A stretch of 64,000 nucleotides of DNA from Phaseolus vulgaris (lineage: Eukaryota > Streptophyta > Magnoliopsida > Fabales > Fabaceae), in contig NC_023759.2 in NCBI RefSeq assembly GCF_000499845.2, positions 24,131,500-24,195,499 on the forward strand, given 5' to 3'. Both the position numbers and the translations under genes were made by a program. Position 1 is the stretch's first letter. Each line of letters opens with the position of its first letter. The notes under the pieces are model-generated. The model did not search any database. It was not told the origin of the DNA and was given only the letters and a program-made list of their open reading frames with translations. Positions 54,741 through 64,000 of this stretch are shown here, piece by piece.

Positions 54741-55468
54741 CAAGCCCCCCAGTCTTAAGCCGAAGACTTGTCTTCTGCGCAAAGACTAAAGCCTTGCCCC
54801 CGCCATCCACGTGCCTTCCCGATGACGTGTCATTCTCTACTGACTCAGCGAATTTTCGAATTACTGACGCGACATTTTCTGAACCGCAGGGGTATTCTTA
54901 ATGGGCGATTGGACATTCCCTGAAATGGGGATGACTACACCTTTTGAGCTACCCTTGATCGCGCGCCACGTGGCCCATCGCGTGGCCCTCCTTTAGAGAC
55001 CCTTGCGCTTCCCCTGGGCAATCGACCTTTTGACGCGTGGCTCGATCCTGCGGCCCTCAATTTGCGCCTCTTGGGTTACGAAATGTAACGTTTAAGTTAC
55101 CCCAAACCCCGCGCTCTCCCCACTGTTACATTCATTCGCTCTGCAACTCCGCACTGTTCATCACCTTCGAAAACTCTTTTTCTCTGCGACTGCGATTCTC
55201 TCCTTCTTGTGCCTTCTGCTGCCTCCATTCCAATAGCAAAGGTATGATCTCGGATACTCACGACCTTTCCCCTTCGTCGCATTAGATTGATTTATTGAAC
55301 TGCCTGGGACTGTTATTATTCACGTATTATTGCATTTCTCCGCTTCTTCTTCCTCCTCTGATTTTTTCCGCGTGGGTGACGCTTCCTGGGGTTCTTTCCC
55401 CTTCTTGCCATGGCTAAACTTGCTAAACCCTTTTTCCTCTCTTCTTTCTCCAGCTATCTATTTTCACC
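54741..55468 (+). promoter_or_regulatory. C2 polypurine tract (reverse), aORF-L promoter and 5'-UTR intron
   Basis: After CAAGCCCCCCAGTCTT, about 480 bp precede a leader intron: donor AAAG/GTATGA at 55242, acceptor TTTCTCCAG at 55453, 212 bp. CACGTGG-type motifs near 54808 and 54966 lie upstream. No other gene seen. Confidence 0.68.
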
Positions 55469-57754
55469 ATGACGCGCGCGAACGCGGAGCCTGATTCTTC
55501 CCCTACGACCCCCAAGTCCAACTACAAAGCCTTCTACCCCTGGGCCTCCGATGAGCTCCTGAGTGAATGCACCAGCCTGACTTCCTTCCAGGACCTGGAA
55601 GCTCACCGGGGGGATCCCCATTTGTACAACTTTAACGCCTTCTGCCGCACACACGACGCCCACATATCCGTCCGTCCCGGCAGGCCTGGGGAACCTGTTT
55701 GTTTGGACGACAGACCTAGAAAGGGGAAACCCTTCTTCTTCATGCACCAGACCGTGTTCAAGCGCGTAGGAGTGCGTCTCCCGTTCACTCCCTTCGAACG
55801 GGAGCTTCTTACTGAAATCAACACCGCCCCCGCCCAGCTTCATCCCAATAGCTGGGCATTTGTGAGGGGCTTTCAAATTCTTTGTGGATACCTGGGCATC
55901 CCTCCTTCCGTGGACGTCTTCCTGCATTTTTTCGAGGTGAAAAAACAGGGGAAAAGCTTTTGGGTAAGCTTTTCCGGGATCGCTGGCAGGATCCTCCTCT
56001 CCCTCTTCCAGAATTCTTACAAGAACTGGAAAGGGAAGTTCTTCAAGGTGTGCTGCGCCAAGCATGATCCCACAGCTTTGGATGGCTTCCCTCTTTACTG
56101 GACGGAACGCCCCAAATTGCTCAGGGCCAAAACCCTGGAAGAGCTATCCCCCGCCGATAGGGAGGTAAGCAAAGCCTTGGCGGGGTTGGGGATCGTCTTT
56201 GATACCTTTAAGCTGGTCGCTAGCGAGTACAACGCTCACGCCCTGACCACCTATTTTGGTAAGGGGCTCTCCCCTCATCTTTTGTGTTATAAATAGCCTG
56301 CTATCGATCGTTTGTTTTCCCGGACTCTTATTCTCATTTTACATTGTGCCATGTTACTTGCATTTCACGCCCCCATGTGTGTTGTAACTTTGCATAGCTG
56401 TTTTAGTACTAACCCTTGCTGTTTGGTCTGTCTTGATGTAGGATCGGTGATGGGCGCTTCTAAGAGAATGATGCTGGCGAAGGCAATGAAGGAGGCACGT
56501 GCCGCCAAGGCGGGCGCCTCCTCCACCCTTGCTGCTGATCCGGTTCCCCCACCGACTCTGTCGCCGCCTCCTCCGATCACCGCCGAAGCTCCCCTGAGTT
56601 CACCTCCGTCGTCTCCACACAGCCCCGCCGCACTTCAGACTCCTCGCTCTCCTCTACCCATCGCCACTGTTCCCCTAGCCACGGCCTCGTCACCGGCTCC
56701 AACCCTCCTTGACAAAGGGAAACGGGTTCTGGAGATTCTATCAGATGATGAGGACTCAGGAGGCGTGGCTCCCTTCAAAAGAAGAAAATCTGCGCGGGTT
56801 CCTCTTTCGGTAGAGGCGTCGCCCCAGGGAGGGAACCCCTTCATGGATAACCCCCCGAGCGCGACCTCACTCCCTCCCATGACACTTCAAGAGGAAAGGG
56901 GCGAAGGCGCCGAATCTGCCCCGCCTCCGCCGCCGGCAGAAACCATTGCTTCCCCTGCTTCCGTCGCAGCCGCCCCTGACTTCATTGCCATCCCTCCTCC
57001 GATTATGCATCTAATGAGGGGCTTCAGTGGCGGGACTCTGCCAGAGGGCACCGACAGGAAGGAAGGCATGCCCTTCTACTTGGGGGCCTTCTTGGCGGTG
57101 GCCCTTGAATGGCGCGCCCAAGCCAGGAACGCGGTCATGCAAGCTCAAACTCTCCAGGCCTTGGAAACAAAGGCGACTATTCTGGAGGAGGAAATGAGGA
57201 CGCTGGGGCGTCAGACAGAAACTTACCAAACCTCTCTGAAGCAAGCGCAAGAGTCCAAAGCAGAAACTGAGAGGCAACTGGCAGAGGCATTGGAGCTCCA
57301 GGCTGGCTTCTTTACTCGTGAAGTCGCCCTCCAAGTCCAGGTAACGGGCCTTCAGGAATCGCTCAAAGCTGATGCAGAAATTCACAAGGACCTGACGGAC
57401 CGTTGCCGTGAGCAGGCTGACAAGACGGAGCGGATGGAGGGGGAAATGGCCACCCAGGCCAAAGCCATGGACCTTCTCCGGGCTGACTACGACAAACTAC
57501 AGGTCGAGGTCAGTCGACTTCGCGTTGAGAAAGAGGCTCTGGAGAAGCAGGTGACCTCTGGGGATGCCGCCGTTGAGGAGCTGGAGAAGGAGAAAAAGTA
57601 CCTTATCCAGGAGATGGCGGGTACTTTCGAGGAGGGGTTCCAGGAGGCTCTGACCCAGGCGTCCTGTGAGAACCCTGGCATCAATATTTCGAACTGCGAC
57701 CCCCTGCACCATGTCGTCGACGGGAAGGTCGTGCCCATGGACGTGGACGACTGA
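55469..57754 (+). CDS. C2 long antisense gene (aORF-L), intact
   Basis: Join(55469-56258, 56442-57754), 700 aa; intron 56259-56441 (183 bp, GTAAGG ... GATGTAG, phase 1). The unspliced frame meets TAG at about 56294, so here splicing is needed for the full protein. Same design as the C1 copy: Transposase_28-like core with FERELLTEINTAPAQLHPNS, GFPLYW, then Pro-rich linker, KRRK patch, coiled coil and VVDGKVVPMDVDD. It differs from C1 at a handful of residues only. Confidence 0.86.
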
Positions 57755-59038
57755 ACCGCTGTCTCTCAACCGCCACCTTCACTTTCAAGCTTAATTCCTT
57801 TATTCTTTACGCTTGCTTTTGACTTTCTCCGTTTAAACTTGTAATTCTTTGAACTATCCGCACTCTTGTTACTGACTTAGGACATTCGCACGGTTGTCTT
57901 TATTTCTTTTTCACATACGATTCTGCCTATGCGATCTCGCTCTCATCTTTTCCCTTCATACGCTTCAATTATTTTATCTGTGTCCTGCTCGTTTCTCACA
58001 CTTCGTTGGGCGGTTTGGTATGATTGGGTAGGCTCGCTCGCCAACCCTTACGCCCGTGGAGAGGCCCACTAAGTGGCGCCGTATCGTCCACGAGGCGACT
58101 CTAATACCGAAAGGCTCTTTCTTTGATCTTTTAACACTCGGCGCCCACGCCTAAGGAGAGGCCTGTCAAAGCAGCACCGTATCGTCCCCGGGTGTCTAAA
58201 ACGCTGAGTACTGGAGGGTTTTTGTTCCCTCCATGGTCTTTCCTGCCCATAGGTATCGGGGAACACCCTGCCAGTGACTCGCTGGCATTCGACGGTCTCG
58301 TCTCCCTCCACAGTCTTTCCTACCTGTGGGTATCGGGGAGGCGACGTCTGCAACTAACTTTGCCTTTCTCTGATTTCTTCTCCCTCCTCAGTCTTTCCTA
58401 CCTGTGGGTATCGGGGAGGTAACGCCAGTCGGTATTTGAGTTGGCGACGCCTGCGCCTTCTCGTCTGTCGTCGCCCTTTACGTCTTTCCTGGCAACGCCT
58501 CGGGCGTTACCTTTGCTTCGACATTGACTTTAATTCTTGCCTTGGTCAATGCCTGATAGTAGCGAAGAGCCCAAGGCTTTGTCTGTGCCCTGCACGTGGC
58601 GCTTCTTGTACAGCTGATGGGGCCTTCTGTCATTCGACTTGATCCACGTGGCGCTGCTTGTATGGTTGGTGGGGTATCTAGTCATTTCATTTTCTGACTC
58701 CTGCTGTACCCCTGGCTCATTTTCGACGGCGCATCGTACCACTGGATGATACGACGTTTTCTGATTTAAACCAGTGGTGCCAGCATCATCCTTTCACCTT
58801 CTGCCACGTGTATCAATCGCACGGTGCATCCGTTCGTGTCGTTTGGCGCGCTAGGCGCTTTATTTAACTCTTCAAACTCTGGAACTATCTTCACTATTTT
58901 CTCACTCTTCATAACCTACTTGCGTTCTTTCTTCTTGTACCCTTTCTTCTTGCACCCTTTCTTCTCTGTCGAAGGGCTGTTCCAACTGCTCCCCTCGCTC
59001 AACTCTTGCATTTCCAGCCATCTTTATCTTGTTAAAGA
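57755..59038 (+). promoter_or_regulatory. C2 spacer between aORF-L and aORF-S
   Basis: Counterpart of C1 38738-40020. Holds the aORF-L 3' end, three copies of the ~37-bp LTR-like motif (about 58227-58418), CACGTGGC motifs (about 58594 and 58644), and TTTATTTAA at about 58859 as a TATA candidate for aORF-S. No further gene. Confidence 0.6.
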
Positions 59039-60004
59039 ATGTCCTCTCACGATGCTTCCTCCAGGGTCCGTCCCAAAGACTTGTACCCTCGGGCCTCGAG
59101 CGAACTTCTTGATGAGTGTTCATGCTTGCTTTCCACCAGGGTCGTACGAGAACACAAAGGGGAGTTGTGTTCTTACGACCACCGGGCCTTCGCGAGGAGG
59201 CACGATGACGACATCGCTGTGCTCCCATGCACTCTGGGGGAGCCAGTGTGTGGCGACGAACGGGCCAACGACGGGGTCCCTTTCTTTTACTTTTACCAGG
59301 TGGTGTTTAAGACCATCGGGGTGCGCTTACCCTTCTCCTGGTTCGAGAAGGAACTGCTGACGGAGATCAACGTGGCTCCAGCCCAGCTGTACCCCAACAG
59401 CTGGGCCTTTGTCAAGGCCTTCGATGTCCTCTTTGGGTTTCTGGGTTGTGCACCCTCGGTTGACCTCTTTCTTCACTTTTTTGAGGTGAAGAGACAGAGA
59501 CACAACCTCTGGGTAACTCTCAGCAATGTACCCGGAAGAGTTCTCTTCACGCCTTTTCAAAGCTCGTTCATGGGGTGGAAAGGCCGGTTCTTCAAGATCT
59601 GCTGTACTGATCTTGTTCCCGACGTCCTCGATGGGTTTCCGTTGTACTGGGTGAGAGAGGAAAAGGTCCTCAAAGCCAAACCCCTCAAGAATCTGGCTCC
59701 AAGTGATCAAATAGCTTGCCGGATTCTTGCTGAGGCGGGAGGTTTTGACTCTGCTACGGTGATCAGCTTGGAGTTCAACGCTAGGACTCTTGAGAAGTAC
59801 ATAAGTAAGAACCATTGCCTTAGGCAACTTCGGCCTTCGTTACTTTCTAGAAGTGCCTGTCTTTCTTCACTGTGTCTCTAATACATCAGTTCCCTTTGTG
59901 CAGGCTCGAAAATAAGCCAAGAAAAGAGGACACGACTTACTCGAGCGCTGCGGGCTGGGAAAGGGGCTTCGCCTTCCTCCAGTGATGATTCTGATGAGCG
60001 CTGA
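59039..60004 (+). CDS. C2 short antisense gene (aORF-S), intact
   Basis: Join(59039-59804, 59904-60004), 288 aa. Intron 59805-59903 (99 bp; GTAAGAACC ... TTGTGCAG), phase 1, at the position matching the aORF-L and family A introns. Core motifs FEKELLTEINVAPAQLYPNS, WKGRFFKICC and GFPLYW; exon 2 gives a short basic stretch and the tail SSSDDSDER. Without splicing the frame runs on into the intron and stops at 59879-59881. The C1 copy has a nonsense codon that this one lacks. It looks like a shortened paralogue of aORF-L without the coiled coil. Function unknown. Confidence 0.82.
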
Positions 60005-60403
60005 GAAGTGGCTTGTTTGTGTTTTTGCACTTTGTACTGTACATTGCTTGTAACAACAATTTTCCAATATCATAACTCTTTACAATGCGACTTTACTTTT
60101 CATATGCCTCTTTACAATGCGACTTCCTTTCGTCTCGTTCTGTCGACGATGCATGCTTTTACTTGGGCGACGCCTTCTTTCTGGGCGACGCCAAGGCCTA
60201 GGCGACGCCTTCCTCCTTGGCGACGCCATGGTCTAGGCGGCGCATCACATTACTTCTAACAAGGGAAAATAATGGCTGAAAACCAAAGCACTTCTTTTTC
60301 TCAACTGGTTATTCCATTCATTAGGGTGACCTCATTAAAAAACCCCCAAAAGGGGAAAAAGAGCGTCCCCTTCAACTAAACTGTTACATGCTGCTTACAT
60401 AAA
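60005..60403 (-). other. C2 spacer between aORF-S and pol stops
   Basis: Matches C1 37373-37771 in reverse, with GGCGACGCC repeats at about 60167-60235. No gene seen. Confidence 0.7.
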
Positions 60404-63400
60404 TCAACTGAAATAAAATTTTAAGTTGATTGCATTCCAACTGCGCGGGATAGGGCCCCCATCTAAAGTCTCCAGGTTGTACGAACCGTTGCCCTTAGCC
60501 TCAGTAACTCTGAAGGGCCCGGTCCACTTGGGAGACAGCTTATTCTCCAACTCGTAAGGGTGAGCTTTCCTCATCACCAGGTCGCCCACCTGAAACTGTC
60601 GTGGCTTTACTTTAGAGCTATATTGCCGCTCCACTCTTCTCTTCATCGCTTCTGCTTTTATTCTAGCTTCTTCCCTGGCCTCTTCTAGCAGATCTAGGTT
60701 TACCCGTCTCTCCTCGTTAGACTCCTCCACCACAAAGTTTTGAAAACGTGGTGAGCTTTCGTGTATTTCTACTGGAATCATCGCGTCCGACCCGTACACC
60801 AAACTGAACGGCGTCTCCATAGTAGAGGATTGGGGCGTGGTGTGGTATGCCCACACAATCCTTGGCACCTCTTCCGCCCACGCCCCTTTGGCCTTCTCTA
60901 ACCTTCTTTTTAACCCCCTCAGCAGAACTCTGTTTGCTGACTCTACTTGTCCATTGGTCTGGGGGTGTCCGACCGACGCGAACACTTGCTTGATTCCCAC
61001 TTCAGCGCACAGATTTCTCAACTGCTGACTGGCGAACTGGGTCCCGTTGTCAGATATCAGGCGCCTGGGTACGCCAAAGCGACACACGATGTTTCTCCAC
61101 ACAAAATGCTGTACCTTATGCGCAGTGATTTGTGCCACGGGTTCTGCCTCTATCCACTTGGTGAAGTATTCGATGGCGACAATCAGATACTTCATCTGCC
61201 TGATTGCCAGTGGGAAAGGGCCCAGGATGTCAATACCCCATGTGTGGAAAGGCCACAGGCTGTATATGGACCGCAACTCTTCAGGCGGCGCCTTGTGCCA
61301 GTCGGCATGCTTTTGGCATTGCCTACACCGTTGGGCGTGCCGCGCACAATCTTCTTTCACTGTTGGCCAGAAAACCCTGCGCGTATTACCTTGGAGGCTA
61401 AGGATCTTCCTCCTACATGGCTTCCGCAGATGCCTTCGTGTAGCTCTGCCATTATCCTGGTGCACTCATCGCCACTGACACATGTTAGGATAGGGTGAGT
61501 GAAACCGTGCCTGAACAACACCCCATCCACCAAGGTATATCTTACGGCGTTCCTTTTGATTTTCTTACCCTCTTCAGGGTCTACTGGAAGGGCCCCATCC
61601 GCCAGGTACCGTTTATAGGGCGTCATCCAGGTGTCTCCCGTGGACAGGACACAAACCTGCATCTGCTCTTCCTCAGACACACCCGCGTACGTACTGATGC
61701 GGGGTGCCCTCTGCGTATCTTGGGTTAATGAGGAATGACTCCTCGGCCTTCCCCTTGATGCATAAATCTGGAGGACATCCACCCTGTTGTCTTCCACGAA
61801 TCGACGCGGAGCTTTGAGGGTCTCCTGGATCACTGTCCTCTGTCTACCCCCCTTGCCTGAGCTGGCCAGCTTTGCAAGCAGGTCAGCTCTGGCATTCTGT
61901 TCCCTCGGGGCGTGTATCAACTCAAGAGCGTTGAACGCCCCTCTCAACAACTGGACGTATTTGAGATACGCCGCCATCTGTGGGTCCTTCGCCTGGAACC
62001 CACCGGACACCTGCCCCGTGACCAACTGGGAGTCGCTCTTCACCAGGAGGTTCTGTGCGCCCATCTCCTTGGCCAAGAGCATTCCTGCAATCAAGGCTTC
62101 GTATTCTGCTTGGTTGTTACTTGCCTTGAAGGCAAAACGCAAGGCCTGCTCGATTAATATGCCGTCGGGTCCTTCCAGCACTATTCCCGCACCACTCCCT
62201 TGCTGGTTTGAGGAACCATCAACCGAGAGCAGCCACTGTGAACTCGCTTCCACTTCTTGCTCACCTCCGGGCGAAAGTTCTGCTACAAAATCCGCATACA
62301 CCTGCCCCTTAATGGATCCTCTAGGCTCGTACTGTATGTCGAATTCCGACAGTTCCACAGCCCAGCGTACCATTCTTCCTGCCACATCGGGCTTCTGCAG
62401 CACCTTCTGTATGGGGAGGTTGGTCATTACCACCACCGTGAAACTGTGAAAGTAATGACGGAGCCTCCTAGCCGAGAACACTACCGCCAGTGCCGCCTTT
62501 TCCAGCGCCTGGTACCTTGTCTCGGCTCCCTGTAAGGCTTTGCTTACAAAGTAGATGGGCTTCTGACTCTGGCTCTGCTCTTGTACCAACACAGAACTGA
62601 TGGCCCTATCTGTTACAGTAAAATACAAACGGAGGGGCACGCCCGTTACCGGTTTGCAGAGAACCGGAGGCGTCGCCAGGTACTCCTTCAGTTTGACGAA
62701 AGCCGCTTCGCATTCCTCAGTCCACGCAAAGCGACTGTTTCTCTTGAGGCACTGGAAGTATGGGTGCCCCTTTTCTCCTCCAGCGGAAACAAACCTCGAG
62801 AGCGCCGCCATCCGCCCTGTCAACTGTTGAACCTCCTTTACCGATGTCGGGCTCCGCATGGCAATAATGGCCGCACATTTGTCGGGGTTCGCTTCTATAC
62901 CCCTCTCGGTGAGCAGAAAACCCAAGAATTTACCGGCCTCTACCCCAAAAACACACTTCTCGGGGTTCAACTTGAGGCGGTACTTGGATATCGTGTTCAA
63001 CAATTCCTCCAAGTCTGCCATGTGCTGTATCCTGTTCTGCGACGCCACCACCATGTCGTCCACATAGGCGTATACATTTCTCCCGAGCATTGGCGCCAAG
63101 ACCTTATCCATTAACCTCTGGTACGTGGCGCCCGCGTTTTTGAGTCCGAAAGGCATCACCTTATAGCAATAACTGCATGTTTCAGTCATGAACGCAGTTT
63201 TGCTCTCGTCCCTGGGGTGCATCTTGATTTGGTTATAACCTGAGAAGGCGTCCAGGAAGCTTAACACTTTGCTGCCAGACGCGCTGTCCACTAGGGCGTC
63301 AATGGTGGGCAGCGGATAGGAATCCTTCGGGCACGCCTTATTCAGGTCCGTGAAGTCAACGCACATTCTCCATTTCCCGCTTGCCTTCTTCACCAGAACG

Positions 63401-64000
63401 ACATTGGCGAGCCACTCAGGGTACTGAATCTCCCTAATGTGGCCAGCACTCAGCAGCTTCTGCGTTTCGTCTTTCACCACCTGTTGTCGCTCCTTATTGA
63501 ATTTCCTCCTTCTCTGACGCACGGGGCGAACCGTGGCGTCCATGCTGAGGTGGTGGCACAGAAAATCGGGGTCGATGCCCGGCATGTCCGAGGCGGACCA
63601 CGCGAAGGCATCCATGTGGCGCGAAATCACTTCCGCCACCCTTCCCGCTCTTCTGGGTTAGCGAGCTTCCTAACTTGAAAGCTTTGCCGCCAATTTCCCT
63701 CTCTAGGATGTTGGTCGCGGGTTGCTCCCTATTATCATCATCAGCGGGCGCCGCTTCTTCTACGGGCGCCGCCTCCTCTACGTGCGCTTCCTCCATTGGC
63801 GCATCTGCTTCGGGCGTCGCCTCGATCATCGTGTGTCCGCGATCGGTGGACGCTCGTACACCATGAAAACGCCTCTCTTCGTCTTCAGGCTGTTTTCGTA
63901 GCATTTTCTTGCCTCCTCTTGGTCTGATCTGATGACTATCACTCGGCCACTGAGGTCCGGTAGCTTCATCTTCATGTGCCGGGTGGAGGATATTGCACTC
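60404..64000 (-). pseudogene. pol: C2 Pol (partial), three single-base deletions
   Basis: Enters from the right edge in the protease-RT linker. Compared with C1 there is a missing A near 63830, a missing G near 63640, and a missing base near 61371 (GGTTTTCTGG for GGTTCTTCTGG). Between them, 63639-61357 carries an unbroken RT (YVDDMVV), RNase H and second RNase H. 61465-60404 carries integrase with GIDILG, SDNGTQF and NGQVES intact. The RT-boundary insertion of C1 is absent here. As it stands it cannot make one polyprotein. Confidence 0.93.

Larger units (their letters stand above)
53461..64000 (-). mobile_element. Element C2: family C element, 5' part beyond the window
   Basis: On the minus strand from the right edge: protease-linker, RT, RNase H domains, integrase, spacer, aORF-S and aORF-L (both in plus), polypurine tract, 3' LTR. 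It is nearly identical to C1 in the 3' part: 6.94 kb from pol stop to LTR end in both. It lies in inverted orientation to C1. Confidence 0.95.

Noticed and set aside
1..64000. Cellular protein-coding genes, tRNA or rRNA genes
   Set aside because: All convincing coding stretches are retroelement gag-pol or antisense genes. I saw no tRNA-like cloverleaf or rRNA segment by eye; a tRNAscan or Rfam run would settle it.

Overview
The window is plant nuclear DNA made up entirely of repeats. I see no cellular gene, rRNA, tRNA, CRISPR array or bacterial signal. It holds nested Ty3/gypsy LTR retrotransposons interleaved with blocks of one 36-bp palindromic minisatellite. The dual RNase H (an ordinary one plus a second, archaeal-like one), the lack of a chromodomain, and an antisense gene between pol and the 3' LTR all place the elements in the Tat lineage. 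Legume (Phaseoleae-like) origin is my impression from general resemblance only. The setting is most likely heterochromatin.

Layout, left to right. 1-7918: 3' half of element A1 (+). 7919-9998: minisatellite block MS1. 9999-11122: 3' fragment of E1. 11123-12167: minisatellite split by a solo A LTR. 12168-12855: LTR debris. 12857-21882: A2 (+), a deletion derivative. 21883-30236: A3 (-), with a full-length gag-pol frame but no 3' LTR. 30237-30647: MS4. 30648-44313: C1 (+), nearly complete. 44314-47669: D 3' fragment with a solo C-type LTR inside its LTR. 47670-53460: four minisatellite blocks (MS5-MS8) separated by E2, solo E3 and solo F. 53461-64000: C2 (-), running off the right edge.

Each element carries gag-protease-RT-RNase H-aRNase H-integrase on one strand. 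A convergent antisense gene (aORF) lies between pol and the 3' LTR. The aORF is clearly built to be spliced: it has a 5'-UTR intron and a phase-1 coding intron at the same place in families A and C. Family C carries two such genes, a long one (aORF-L) and a short one (aORF-S), both with the coding intron. Where family A sense and antisense genes converge there are copy-variable arrays of hairpin repeats.

The main structural result concerns the minisatellite, whose unit is an 18-bp perfect palindrome plus an 18-bp spacer. Fourteen outer LTR ends abut it, from about ten independent insertions. Target duplications fall on the palindrome centre (GTACC, GGTAC) or its edge (GTATT). The array is in + orientation left of C1 and in - orientation between C1 and C2. 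The left flank of C1 and the 3' flank of C2 carry the same GTATT duplication and join in perfect 36-bp register. This points to an inversion of the 44-53 kb interval by recombination between the inverted C1 and C2 copies.

No copy in the window looks fully functional. A3 has an Asp-to-His change at the second integrase catalytic residue, A2 lacks RT to integrase, C1 has one pol frameshift and C2 has three. LTR comparisons were made by eye, and splice sites are predictions from GT-AG motifs and frame.
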